Origin: Niallia sp. NCCP-28
Lineage (GTDB): Bacteria; Bacillota; Bacilli; Bacillales; Cytobacillaceae
NCBI RefSeq assembly: GCF_023168165.1
Contig: NZ_BQYJ01000001.1
Coordinates: forward strand, 744,001-808,000
DNA: 64,000 nt
Direction: 5' to 3'
Made by a program: the position numbers and the translations under genes. This document shows, one piece after another, positions 49,445-58,254 of the stretch; position 1 is the first letter of the stretch; the number at the start of each line of letters is the position of its first letter. The notes below the pieces were generated by a model. It was not told the origin of the DNA and did not search any database. It was given only the letters and a program-made list of their open reading frames with translations.

Positions 49445-50104
49445 TTATCTTATATTCAATTGTTCAAATATGTCTTCGATATTATTTGTAATCGTTTTAT
49501 TTGGTTTTCCTTCTCTGATTTTTTTATTGATTTCTTCAATTCCAGAAAATATTCCTTGATCTGTTATAATAGAAATATTTTTATCGCCAGCATATGGTGT
49601 AATTTTCTTTTCTAGTCTTTTTTTAGTCGCATCCATTTCCCTTTTATCATACATCTGTACAGCAAGAAGCACATTATTTCCATAAACTAAGGAATGTGCA
49701 TCCTTTATATTTTTTACACTTGCCGATTTTTGATCAATTGTCTTAGCTAATTGATTATCATAGGTTACATTGGTTCTATTTCCTCTATTTGTTATTTCTT
49801 CCTTCGTCTCCGCTCTTGTTTGCCTACGATCGTTTACGTTTTCAACATTAGAAGCACCTGTTTGTCCCTCTTCTCCCAGTGTATGATCCATCATTTCGAC
49901 AAGGGGACCATCATTATCTTCATTATCCAATATTCGTGCATTTCCCCCATTATTCCTTTCATGATGCTCATTGGAATAGTACCCCATTGGCTTTGCATTA
50001 TTTATTTCTTTATTATTTGCTTCCTCATCAGAAATGCCGCATCCTGTTAAGCAAATAGACAATCCTAAAAAGAGAGAAGCAGTTATTTTTTGATTATATT
50101 CCAA
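49445..50104 (-). CDS. coxA: Sporulation lipoprotein of the YhcN/YlaJ family (CoxA-like)
   Basis: A 219-residue lipoprotein with signal peptide and lipobox LTGC (Cys about residue 22). The second half has the YhcN/YlaJ family pattern, including VYGNNVLLAVQMYDKREMDATKKR and VIITDQGIFSGIEEINKKI-like segments. In B. subtilis the homologue CoxA (YrbB) lies next to safA and is a spore cortex protein. A TTG start at 50104 follows AAAGGGGG. The asparagine-rich linker between lipobox and domain is poorly conserved. Confidence 0.85.
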   Translation of the reverse strand: MEYNQKITASLFLGLSICLTGCGISDEEANNKEINNAKPMGYYSNEHHERNNGGNARILDNEDNDGPLVEMMDHTLGEEGQTGASNVENVNDRRQTRAETKEEITNRGNRTNVTYDNQLAKTIDQKSASVKNIKDAHSLVYGNNVLLAVQMYDKREMDATKKRLEKKITPYAGDKNISIITDQGIFSGIEEINKKIREGKPNKTITNNIEDIFEQLNIR

Positions 50105-50205
50105 AGCATTTTGCCCCCTTTTATCAAATAATGAGCAGTAGCTCTATCTTATATTTCGTGTAAAAGGGGACTTTCATGCTGATTGTAGTACAGGCAATAT
50201 TTTCA

Positions 50206-51183
50206 TTATATTATTTTAGTTAACTCCATTATTTTATCAGCAAACTTTTTTCTTTTGGCAAATTGATTAGTTGTTAATGGAATCATATAGTTCTCTAGCA
50301 CTTTTTTTGAAAAATTATGTTGCCTAATAAAACGATTCCATTCTCTGAGCAAATCACTTGGATATGCTAAAGCGCTTAAAAATGCTTTATTTTTTACAAA
50401 TTCATCAAAAACAGACATTTTTTCTAATTGGGAAAAAGACCAATTTATATGGGGCAAAAATCTATTCGCCAATTGAATATAATCCACACTTTTTGGTCCA
50501 ATGCTGATTAAATCAAAATCAATTAAATATAAGCAGCTATTTTTCCCACGAAGAAAGTTATGATGTGCTACATCTCCATGCAACACGACCTTTTCTCCCT
50601 CTAAAAAACAGCTTTTATCTTGTTCTAAAAATTCTAATGACCAATCTGACCAATAATTTATCCATTGAATGTACTGCTCGTCTAAAAAATAACGAATAGT
50701 AGGGATATTTCGTTTGAATTGTTCCCTTCTTTCCAGCCATTTTTTCATCATATTGTGTTCAGGAATAATATATTTATAAATATCCACTAACTTCCCAGTC
50801 GTTTTATAGTATTTCTCCAAAAGATCAATCGCTTCTTTTCTATTTGCCTTAGTTGTATATGAAAATAACTTCTCATTTGGCTTAATGTATTCCATTATAC
50901 CGAATAATTGATGATCAATAATAAGAGGTTCTTTTTTAAAAACATAAAATCGATATGTTTCAGTAAAGCCTTCTTGTAATAATGAATTAGTAAAGGCTTC
51001 TTGTATTTTTAGTTTTTGATAGCTAGGATAGCCTTTTACAATAAACCAAAATGGTTCAGACTTTATTAAATAGACAGATTTTCTTAACTTAGAAATTTCT
51101 TTAATAGGATATGGAATGCGTTTTTTTAATAAAGAGAGGAGACGATAATAAAAATAATCGTCTCCTTTTCCTTCAATTTCCAT
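50206..51183 (-). CDS. CotS/YsxE-family kinase-like spore coat protein
   Basis: A protein of about 325 residues with an aminoglycoside-phosphotransferase fold. The catalytic loop is VVLHGDVAHHNFL and the metal-binding segment is YLIDFDLISIGPKSVDY. CotS, YutH and YsxE of Bacillus belong to this family and are spore coat or sporulation proteins. The gene begins inside the 3' end of safA. I choose ATG 51183 (11-base overlap), though ATG 51198 is also possible; neither has a strong ribosome binding site. The overlap suggests translational coupling with safA. B. subtilis has no such gene at this place. Confidence 0.75.
   Translation of the reverse strand: MEIEGKGDDYFYYRLLSLLKKRIPYPIKEISKLRKSVYLIKSEPFWFIVKGYPSYQKLKIQEAFTNSLLQEGFTETYRFYVFKKEPLIIDHQLFGIMEYIKPNEKLFSYTTKANRKEAIDLLEKYYKTTGKLVDIYKYIIPEHNMMKKWLERREQFKRNIPTIRYFLDEQYIQWINYWSDWSLEFLEQDKSCFLEGEKVVLHGDVAHHNFLRGKNSCLYLIDFDLISIGPKSVDYIQLANRFLPHINWSFSQLEKMSVFDEFVKNKAFLSALAYPSDLLREWNRFIRQHNFSKKVLENYMIPLTTNQFAKRKKFADKIMELTKII
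51137..51164 (-). other. Hairpin at the safA/kinase junction
   Basis: A nearly perfect 12-bp stem (GGAGACGATTAT with one mismatch) lies just after the safA stop codon and inside the first codons of the kinase-like gene. On the minus strand it directly follows an AAGGAG that it partly contains. Confidence 0.6.
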
Positions 51184-52867
51184 AGTCACTGCTTTCATCA
51201 TCAAAATAACGAGGCATTCCAAAAGGTGTTGCAGCACCAGCTCCATATGGATTCATTAATGGCGGTTGAGCGAAGTTTCCATTAAATGGAGGAGCATATA
51301 CTGGCGCATTTCCTCCCGGTCCAAAAATTGGTGAGGACATTTCCGGTGCAAATGGCTGTTGATTATGCGGTGCAAATGATTCTTGCTGAAGTACATTTTG
51401 TACATGCACCTCATCTTCCATTATAGGCGTTGGGATATTTCCCACTACCCCTGGAGGATACGGGGCACCCATCATTCTTGGATCCAATGGCATTGGACTT
51501 GGAGGGAAAGGCGCTGGCACAAACCCTTGTGGTATCCCTTGACGATTTTCTGGAAATGGATAGCCTCCCATCTGTGGTGCCTGCACTCCTGGATATGGGT
51601 ATGCTCCCATTTGCGGATACCCTGCTTCTTGCGGCATTCCCATTTGCGGTGCCTGCACTCCTGGATATGGGTATGCTCCCATTTGCGGATACCCTGCTTC
51701 TTGCGGCACTCCCATCTGCGGTGTTTGCATTTCTGGATATGGGTATGCCCCCATCTGCGGCGCTTGCATTTCTGGATATGGGTATGCTCCTATTTGCGGA
51801 TACCCTGCTTCTTGCGGCACTCCCATCTGCGGTGCTTGCACTTCCGGAAATGGATATGCTCCCATCTGTGGACTAAAACCTTGTTCTCCATATATCCCTG
51901 GTTGTGGAATAGCCGGACCACCACAGCCACAATCATCCGCTTGAGCTGGACTATACGGCATTGGTGTATGATGAATATGGTGTCCAATAGAATTAGAAGA
52001 AGACTCCTGTTGATAGGAATGTTTTTGATTATAGCCATGTTCTGTCGGCATTTGTCCATATGTCACTAATGGCTGTTGATAGTATTCTGCTGGAATATTT
52101 CCCATTTCAGGATATCCAGTTTTAGACTGCACTGCACTTGGCTGATATCCGCCGGCAACTTTTCCATAATGATGCATATGTGAAGAGGAGGAGGACTCTT
52201 CTTCCCATTTTGTATATTCTCCATGCATTACTCCCGGCATTGGCGTTTGCTCGTATTGCATCGGCATTTGCTCTAATGGAGAAGGAGGACAGACTCCTGG
52301 AGGAAATCCAGAACCTGGCATCATTGGCGATACCTCATAACAATATGGCTGATAAGGAATAATAGGTGGACAGACATCTTGAACTGGCGCTTCTATATGC
52401 ATTTTTGGCGGTTCTGGCTTAACGGGCTCTGGCATTTTTTCTTCAATATCAATATCAACGTCAACATCCAAATTTGTCATACTCATTGTATAATAATTGT
52501 TAATATCTATTTCAGGAATAATTGGTGTAGGCATTTTAGGAGTATATGGCTTTTCTTTTGGCAGTTCTTTTATTGGCTTTTCTTTTATCGGCATTTCCTT
52601 TTTAGGAGCTTCCTTAATTGGCATCGCAATTGGCTTTTCTTTTACATAAGGATGCTCTTTTATCGGCATTTCCTTTTTTGTTCCTATAATCGGAGCTTCT
52701 TTTTTTATACTTCCTCCTGTTGTAGGAACTTTGATTTTCATTCCGGGCATTATCATATCTGGGTTGCTTAATTGGGAATTTAACATTTTTAACTCTTCGA
52801 AATTAACACCGTATTTTTTGGCAATTTCCCAAAGAGTATCCCCCTTTTGTACAATATGGATCTTCAC
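51173..52867 (-). CDS. safA: Spore coat morphogenetic protein SafA
   Basis: SafA organises the inner spore coat. The 564-residue protein has an N-terminal LysM domain (residues 1-50: KIHIVQKGDTLWEIAKKYGV, MIMPGMKIKVPT), a Lys/Pro/Glu-rich linker with repeated MPIKE units and a long Pro/Tyr/Met-rich C-terminal region. Part of that region is a tandem repeat with units such as GAYPYPEMQAPQMG and VPQEAGYPQM. A GTG at 52867 is chosen because GGAGGG lies eight bases upstream and the protein then begins MKIHIV, as in B. subtilis. B. subtilis SafA is shorter (about 387 residues). Confidence 0.93.
   Translation of the reverse strand: MKIHIVQKGDTLWEIAKKYGVNFEELKMLNSQLSNPDMIMPGMKIKVPTTGGSIKKEAPIIGTKKEMPIKEHPYVKEKPIAMPIKEAPKKEMPIKEKPIKELPKEKPYTPKMPTPIIPEIDINNYYTMSMTNLDVDVDIDIEEKMPEPVKPEPPKMHIEAPVQDVCPPIIPYQPYCYEVSPMMPGSGFPPGVCPPSPLEQMPMQYEQTPMPGVMHGEYTKWEEESSSSSHMHHYGKVAGGYQPSAVQSKTGYPEMGNIPAEYYQQPLVTYGQMPTEHGYNQKHSYQQESSSNSIGHHIHHTPMPYSPAQADDCGCGGPAIPQPGIYGEQGFSPQMGAYPFPEVQAPQMGVPQEAGYPQIGAYPYPEMQAPQMGAYPYPEMQTPQMGVPQEAGYPQMGAYPYPGVQAPQMGMPQEAGYPQMGAYPYPGVQAPQMGGYPFPENRQGIPQGFVPAPFPPSPMPLDPRMMGAPYPPGVVGNIPTPIMEDEVHVQNVLQQESFAPHNQQPFAPEMSSPIFGPGGNAPVYAPPFNGNFAQPPLMNPYGAGAATPFGMPRYFDDESSDYGN
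51545..51875 (-). repeat. In-frame tandem repeats in safA
   Basis: Several copies of a roughly 18-codon unit, encoding variants of QEAGYPQMGAYPYPGVQAPQMG, in tandem. Copies are nearly identical at the DNA level, so the number of units may vary between strains. Confidence 0.85.
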
Positions 52868-53209
52868 TATAGTTTCCCTCCTATGCATATGTCCATATAG
52901 TCTATGTTGTCAGAAAAAATTTGTTATCATTCTACAAAAAAACTATGCTTTTTTTTATAAAATGATGTTTCCTTCTATAAAAAACTTTTTACTATTTTCT
53001 TTCTCTATAAAAGGATATTAAATCATTGGCATGATTATTATTCCTTTTGATAAAATAGTACAAGTATATGCTTCATTTTTTGCTTATTTGATTTTTAATG
53101 CCGTATACCTATTTTTTGCTTTTATTCCCGTATCTTACTATTCAGCAAAAAATTTATTCATACATTGGCATGTAATTGCTGTTTCATACTATAAAAAAGG
53201 AGAGGTTTC
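52868..53209. other. Divergent promoter region between safA and nadR
   Basis: About 340 AT-rich bases. It should hold a sporulation promoter for safA and the nadR promoter. In B. subtilis nadBCA and nifS lie in this gap; none of them is present here. A 60-codon plus-strand frame from 53031 lacks a ribosome binding site and overlaps nadR, so it is not called. Confidence 0.5.
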
Positions 53210-53746
53210 ATGACAGAGACAAAAAAGCTTTTAGGAGATGAAAGAAGAGCTTATATTCTCTCTTTACTGCAAAATAATGGGAGAACTTACACAGGAAGCG
53301 AATTGGCTAAACTGACAAATGTCAGCAGACAAATTATTGTTGGAGATATTACCTTGCTAAAGGCAAAAAATGAGCCGATATTAGCAACGAGCCAAGGATA
53401 TATCTATTTATCCCCATCTAAACCCGCTTTATATGAAAAAATCGTGGCATGCAACCATGGACCAGAACGAACGGAAGAAGAATTAAATCTATTTGTAGAT
53501 AATGGGGTGACTGTAAAAGATGTCAAAATTGAACATCCTGTTTATGGTGATTTAACTGCCTCTATTCTCGTCTCCAATCGGAAGGAAGTTCAGCAATTCA
53601 TGAAAAAAATTGCCCATACAAACGCTTCCTATCTATCACAGCTAACAGAAGGAATTCATTTGCATACCATTTCGGCTTCCTCTGAAAGGATTTTAAAAGA
53701 AGCGGAAGAAGCATTAAAATCAGCAAAGTTTTTAATAGAAGATTAA
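53210..53746 (+). CDS. nadR: Niacin-responsive repressor NadR (YrxA/NiaR)
   Basis: This regulator represses NAD biosynthesis genes when nicotinic acid is present. The 178-residue protein has an N-terminal HTH (TGSELAKLTNVSRQIIVGDI) and the 3H domain, named for its histidines, with IVACNHG, VKIEHPVYGDL and GIHLHTI. ATG at 53210 follows AAGGAGAGG. The nadABC genes that it controls and borders in B. subtilis are not in this window, so its targets lie elsewhere. Confidence 0.92.
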   Translation: MTETKKLLGDERRAYILSLLQNNGRTYTGSELAKLTNVSRQIIVGDITLLKAKNEPILATSQGYIYLSPSKPALYEKIVACNHGPERTEEELNLFVDNGVTVKDVKIEHPVYGDLTASILVSNRKEVQQFMKKIAHTNASYLSQLTEGIHLHTISASSERILKEAEEALKSAKFLIED

Positions 53747-53813
53747 TTTTCTGATAGGAATCAAAACAGGGTAAAACACTTTTTTATGCCTTTCTTCTAA
53801 AGAACATTTCTCA

Positions 53814-53853
53814 GATTTTGGATCATACAATAAATGAACCAAAATCTTTCAGA
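53814..53853 (+). terminator. Hairpin after nadR
   Basis: AGATTTTGG pairs perfectly with CCAAAATCT around a loop of about 22 bases. It is followed by TTCAG and not by a long T run, so termination is uncertain. Confidence 0.5.
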
Positions 53854-53913
53854 ATATCGATAAAACTAAAAATGCACATTTTCAGGCTGATTGAAAACGT
53901 CTGCCCCAACAAA

Positions 53914-53948
53914 AAAGCAGGAGTTTGGCAACAGCCTGAAGCTTTTTT
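53914..53948. terminator. Terminator between nadR and pheA
   Basis: AAAAAAGC and GCTTTTTT flank inner CAGG/CCTG pairing, with A and T runs on both sides. It overlaps the pheA stop codon and separates convergent genes. Confidence 0.8.
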
Positions 53949-54801
53949 ATTCATTCATTGCATAAGCAGGATAACTTCCTAGCACTTGAACTTTACAGCC
54001 GACAGCCTCCAACTCAGCTATTGCCCCTGGAATTAGTACATCATCCATTTCTCTATCTAGATCAATAATAAAATAATAATTGCCCAATCCTGTTTTCGTT
54101 GGTCTAGACTCAATCCGAACTAAATTTAATTTTCTCCAGGCAAATGCGGACAGCACTTGATGCAGCGCCCCAAATCTATCCGCTGGCAATGTTACCATCA
54201 TCGTTGTTTTGTATCCTTTTAAATCGCAAGAAGGCGATTTAAATTCTACCTGTTTATTTGCCAAAATCAAAAAACGTGTATGATTATTATCGTAATCATG
54301 AATATTTCTTTTGATAATAGCTAACCCATACTCTTTTGCTGTCAGCTCATTCCCAATTGCAGCCCCCATAACTTCTGGATGCTCTTTAATAAATTGTGCT
54401 GCTGCTGCAGTAGAAGTTGTATTTTCACACCTGATGCCATTCCATTCTGAATGAAGATATTTATGGCACTGAGCAATGGCATGGGAATGACTGTACACCA
54501 CTTCCACTTTATCAAAGTGTTCCGTGTGAATGGGATGAATCATTAAATGCTGTTTAATCGGAACAGTTATTTCTCCCTTAATCGGCAAATTCACTTCATG
54601 AATTAAATAATCTAATGTAATATTCACAGAACCTTCTAATGTATTTTCAACAGGCACTAATGCTACATCTACTTTTTCTGCAAGGACAGCATCCAAACAA
54701 TTTGGAATCGTTAAAAAGGCGATTGCCTCTTCCTTTGGAAACATATTATTTACTGCAATATTTGTAAATGTTGCTTTGGGGCCTAAATAACCAACTTTCA
54801 C
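53947..54801 (-). CDS. pheA: Prephenate dehydratase
   Basis: PheA converts prephenate to phenylpyruvate in phenylalanine synthesis. The 284-residue protein has the start KVGYLGPKATFTNIA, the catalytic region ENTTSTAAAAQFI and a C-terminal regulatory ACT domain with GALHQVLSAFAWRKLNLVRIESRPTK. A GTG start at 54801, five bases after GGAGGAG, gives the family's standard length; a longer in-frame extension to 54918 is unlikely to be translated. It should be cotranscribed with pheB, but a terminator and a repeat lie between them. Confidence 0.95.
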   Translation of the reverse strand: MKVGYLGPKATFTNIAVNNMFPKEEAIAFLTIPNCLDAVLAEKVDVALVPVENTLEGSVNITLDYLIHEVNLPIKGEITVPIKQHLMIHPIHTEHFDKVEVVYSHSHAIAQCHKYLHSEWNGIRCENTTSTAAAAQFIKEHPEVMGAAIGNELTAKEYGLAIIKRNIHDYDNNHTRFLILANKQVEFKSPSCDLKGYKTTMMVTLPADRFGALHQVLSAFAWRKLNLVRIESRPTKTGLGNYYFIIDLDREMDDVLIPGAIAELEAVGCKVQVLGSYPAYAMNE

Positions 54802-55018
54802 GTTTTTCTCCTCCACATTTTCCAACTGTTTTATGTATTCTGAATTTTCTTTTCTCGATAACTGAAGCCTGGTCAATAAATAATTAACAATAATACGTTT
54901 TTTTGTGAATTCCACCATTTCAAAAGTTTGAATTCCTTTAATAATTGCTTTCTGCTATTTATTTTCAAAGAGGGAAATAAACTGAAAATCAATGGAAACT
55001 TTAATCAAGCATCTTGTT

Positions 55019-55088
55019 AAAAAAGAGAGTGACAAAATTGGATAAGCAGCAAAACACTGCATATACATAACCAAAATTGTCATTCTCT
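55019..55088 (-). terminator. Terminator after pheB
   Basis: Arms of about 17 bases (GAGAATGACAATTTTGG with two mismatches) enclose a 29-base loop and are followed by TTTTTT on the minus strand. It lies between pheB and pheA. Confidence 0.75.
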
Positions 55089-55095
55089 ATAAATC

Positions 55096-55175
55096 AAAAC
55101 TTCAAACAAGCTGTTATGGACCGTAATCCTCTACCTAGATTTCTTCATTTCGCTTCTAATCCTGAGGGTGATAAG
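55096..55175 (+). repeat. Copy D of the ~100-bp intergenic repeat family
   Basis: Contains CTTCAAACAAGC, CCTCTACCTAGATTTCTTCATTTCGCTTCTAATCCTGAGGG-type motifs in family order, more diverged than copies A-C. It abuts the end of pheB. Confidence 0.45.
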
Positions 55176-55180
55176 GATAT

Positions 55181-55636
55181 TTACGCTCCTGAACTCAGCA
55201 CTTCTACTTTTTCGACAAACTCTAAGCTCCGCAATCTTTCAAGAAGCACATCAATAGATATCTCCATCTCCGCTATATTCAAAGAAAGGGTTACATTTGC
55301 TCTTCCCTGTAAAGGAATGGTTTGGTGAATCGTCAAAATGTTGCACCCTCCAGAAGCCACTACACTTAATAATTTAGAAAGGGTGCCTGAACGATCTTCA
55401 ATATAAAAAAACAAGGTAATCAGCCGCTCTTTCACAACTGTATGAAATGGAAATATTGTATCCCGATATTTATAAAAAGCACTTCTGCTTAAATCTACTT
55501 GTTGAACAGCGTCAAAAACAGAATCCGCTTTGCCCCGATCAATAAGTTCTTTAGCAAGCAAAGTTTTTTTCATTGCTTCTGGAAGGACATCTTCTCGCAC
55601 TAGATAAAACTTCTGATCGAATTTATTTTGTTTCAT
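55181..55636 (-). CDS. pheB: ACT-domain protein PheB
   Basis: A 151-residue protein with an N-terminal helical region ([34 protein letters not shown]) and a C-terminal ACT domain ([32 protein letters not shown]). In B. subtilis PheB lies beside pheA and obg, and it is thought to affect aromatic amino-acid metabolism. It lies 27 bases after obg and probably belongs to the spo0B-obg transcript. It is separated from pheA by about 380 bases. Confidence 0.92.
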   Translation of the reverse strand: MKQNKFDQKFYLVREDVLPEAMKKTLLAKELIDRGKADSVFDAVQQVDLSRSAFYKYRDTIFPFHTVVKERLITLFFYIEDRSGTLSKLLSVVASGGCNILTIHQTIPLQGRANVTLSLNIAEMEISIDVLLERLRSLEFVEKVEVLSSGA

Positions 55637-55663
55637 TTCCTCACCTCATAAGGATAATTAACA

Positions 55664-56953
55664 TTAATCAATAAACTCGAATTCATAATCCATCAGTTTT
55701 ACAATATCTCCATCTTTTGCTCCGCGTTGTCTTAATTCTTCATCAATACCCATTCCACGCATTTGGCGGGCAAATCTTTGCACTGATTCATCACGTGAGA
55801 AATCCGTCATTTTAAAGAGCTTTTCTATCCCCTCGCCAGAAAGAATAAAGCTGCCATCTGAATCTCTGGAAATATAAAATTCTCGTTCATCTGCTTCATG
55901 TTTATATAGAACTCGATGTATGCCAGTCTCTTCTTTCGCTTCTTCTAATGGGAATTCTGGAGTCGATTCTATTTTATCAGCAATCGCAAATAAAAGATCT
56001 CTTAAACCCAATCTAGTTAGTGCGGACACTGGGAAAATAGGATAATCCTCTTTTAGCTGTTCTTTAAAGAGTTTAAGGTTTTCTTCAGCTTCCGGCATAT
56101 CCATTTTATTCGCCACAATAATTTGTGGACGTTCCATTAAACGAAGATTATATTCTTGCAGTTCTTTATTTATTGTTAAATAATCTTCGTAAGGATCTCT
56201 TCCTTCTATTGCTGCCATATCAATAACATGAACAATTACCCTTGTTCTTTCAATATGGCGAAGGAATTGATGGCCTAATCCAATACCAGAATGGGCGCCT
56301 TCAATTAGTCCTGGCAAATCCGCCATAACAAAGCTTCTGCCATCTTCTGTTTCTACCATCCCTAAATTAGGTGCAATTGTTGTAAAATGGTAATCTGCAA
56401 TTTTAGGTTTGGCAGCTGATACTACAGACAGCAATGTTGATTTCCCTACACTTGGGAATCCAACCAGCCCAACGTCTGCCAATACTTTTAATTCCAGCAT
56501 TACTTCTCGCTCTTGGCCTGGTTCTCCATTTTCTGATAATTCTGGAGCCGGGTTGGAAGGACTGGCAAATCTTGAATTTCCTCGTCCTCCTCTGCCGCCT
56601 CGGGCAATGACAGCCTGCTGGCCATGCTGCGTTAAGTCAGCAATTACTTCCTTGGTATTAGCATCTGATACAATCGTGCCTGGCGGTACTTTAACAACCA
56701 TATCTTTTGAGTTTCTTCCATGCTGATTTTTTGACATCCCATGTTCGCCGCGAGGAGCTTTAAAATGGCGTTGGTAACGGAAATCCATTAATGTGCGTAA
56801 TCCTTCTTCCACTTCAAAAACGACGTTTGCTCCCTTTCCGCCATCGCCTCCTGCTGGTCCGCCCTTAGGCACATATTTTTCACGACGGAAAGCAACCATG
56901 CCATTCCCACCGTCTCCACCTTTTACATAAATCTTGACCTGATCCACAAACAT
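55664..56953 (-). CDS. obg: Ribosome-associated GTPase Obg
   Basis: Obg is an essential GTPase in ribosome assembly, and in Bacillus it also links to the stress response and sporulation. The 429-residue protein has the glycine-rich Obg fold ([20 protein letters not shown]), the G domain with [28 protein letters not shown] and NKMDMPEA, and the C-terminal OCT domain. The start at 56953 (MFVDQVKIY) follows AGGAGG. It is directly downstream of spo0B, the conserved Bacillus arrangement. Confidence 0.98.
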   Translation of the reverse strand: MFVDQVKIYVKGGDGGNGMVAFRREKYVPKGGPAGGDGGKGANVVFEVEEGLRTLMDFRYQRHFKAPRGEHGMSKNQHGRNSKDMVVKVPPGTIVSDANTKEVIADLTQHGQQAVIARGGRGGRGNSRFASPSNPAPELSENGEPGQEREVMLELKVLADVGLVGFPSVGKSTLLSVVSAAKPKIADYHFTTIAPNLGMVETEDGRSFVMADLPGLIEGAHSGIGLGHQFLRHIERTRVIVHVIDMAAIEGRDPYEDYLTINKELQEYNLRLMERPQIIVANKMDMPEAEENLKLFKEQLKEDYPIFPVSALTRLGLRDLLFAIADKIESTPEFPLEEAKEETGIHRVLYKHEADEREFYISRDSDGSFILSGEGIEKLFKMTDFSRDESVQRFARQMRGMGIDEELRQRGAKDGDIVKLMDYEFEFID

Positions 56954-57018
56954 ATTCTTATTTCCTCCTGTAAACAATAGATAAAACAACCTATTGTCTT
57001 TCTAAACATTTCTATTTT

Positions 57019-57570
57019 CTAGCCGGATGCACTTTCATTTTCCACAAATACTTCCAATGCAATTTCCTCGTCCATCAATGCATGGATTTCAACTTTTATG
57101 CTTTTTGGACTTTTTGCATGCAGAAAATCATCTATTAATGCTCTATCTGTTATTATTCCGCTAAAATCAAAAAACAAACGAATTCCATTACTTTCGGGAG
57201 CGATGGACACAGACAAATGATTTTCATAAAATGATTTCGCACTTTTATCTAAAACATTAAAAAGCATAGCAGTCCATTTTGTCAGTACCGCATCTTCTAT
57301 ATACTGGCACTTTTCATCATTTAACACTTCATATTCTAAATGAAAGCAATAGCTTTCCCAATTTAATGTCAACAATAATAGTGCAAAATCAGGGAGTTCT
57401 AAATTCGATAATCTCGCTTCTTGCTGTGCTTCCCTAATAATATCATCAATGATTTCTTTCACTCGTTCTTCCTTATTTAATGCTAAATTGCCTTTAATTA
57501 GTTGAACTTTATTTAACCAATCATGTCGGACATGCCGTAAGAAGTCTATATTTTTCCAGTCTTTTTTCAT
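57019..57570 (-). CDS. spo0B: Sporulation initiation phosphotransferase Spo0B
   Basis: Spo0B relays phosphate from Spo0F to Spo0A in the sporulation phosphorelay. The 183-residue protein has the phospho-acceptor His at residue 16 in RHDWLNKVQLIKGNL and a degenerate kinase-like C-terminal half. The order rpmA-spo0B-obg is typical of Bacillus. Upstream lies a long structured gap with a perfect 23-bp hairpin, so the gene may have its own promoter here. Confidence 0.93.
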   Translation of the reverse strand: MKKDWKNIDFLRHVRHDWLNKVQLIKGNLALNKEERVKEIIDDIIREAQQEARLSNLELPDFALLLLTLNWESYCFHLEYEVLNDEKCQYIEDAVLTKWTAMLFNVLDKSAKSFYENHLSVSIAPESNGIRLFFDFSGIITDRALIDDFLHAKSPKSIKVEIHALMDEEIALEVFVENESASG

Positions 57571-57765
57571 TTTTTGTACCCCTACACATTTTTTTAAGTG
57601 CCAGAAGACTGCTTGTATGTAAGTATAACAAAAAATAAAACGGTACGTAAAAAATTATAGGATAAAAATTGAAAAAATACGTTTTATCCTTATCGTTCAC
57701 TTTCATACTTATTTAAATGGAACTAGAGCTTTCCCATTCAATCGGCATCCCAACTAGATAGATTG

Positions 57766-57818
57766 CTTCAACTCTTAGACAGAAAGCATCCACGCTGCTT
57801 TCTGTCTAAGAGTTGAAG
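57766..57818. repeat. Perfect 23-bp inverted repeat upstream of spo0B
   Basis: Two fully complementary 23-base arms flank the loop TCCACGC. The arms start with CTTCAACTCTTAGACAG. Neither strand has a T run after it, so it is not a standard terminator. It lies about 195 bases upstream of the spo0B start. Confidence 0.85.
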
Positions 57819-57830
57819 AGCATTAATTTA

Positions 57831-57873
57831 TCACTCATTAACGGGCTTTTGATCCTACTGATTAAAGTTTCAC
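57831..57873 (-). repeat. Fragment F of the ~100-bp intergenic repeat family, inverted
   Basis: Read on the minus strand it gives GTGAAACTTTAATCAG, then TCAAAAGCCCGTTAATGAG, the two outer blocks of the family joined without the middle. Confidence 0.6.
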
Positions 57874-57900
57874 GTTATCGTTTTATTTTTTCATAATGAA

Positions 57901-57933
57901 AATAAAAGGCTGACTCATATTATTGAGTCAGCC
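57901..57933 (-). terminator. Terminator after rpmA
   Basis: A perfect stem GGCTGACTCA around a five-base loop is followed by TTTTATTTT on the minus strand. Confidence 0.9.
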
Positions 57934-57948
57934 AATGATTCAAAAAGC

Positions 57949-58251
<303 letters not shown>

Positions 58252-58254
58252 CTA

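Larger units (their letters stand above)
57571..57948. other. Structured gap between spo0B and rpmA
   Basis: Holds the rpmA terminator, an inverted fragment of the intergenic repeat family and a 53-base perfect hairpin. No gene is supported. Confidence 0.6.

Noticed and set aside
51383-52069. A long plus-strand frame rich in Trp, His and Leu opposite safA
   Set aside because: It is the antisense shadow of the repetitive Pro/Tyr/Met-rich safA region.
53031-53213. A 60-codon hydrophobic frame just before nadR
   Set aside because: It has no ribosome binding site and overlaps the nadR start. AT-rich DNA often gives such Phe/Ile-rich frames.
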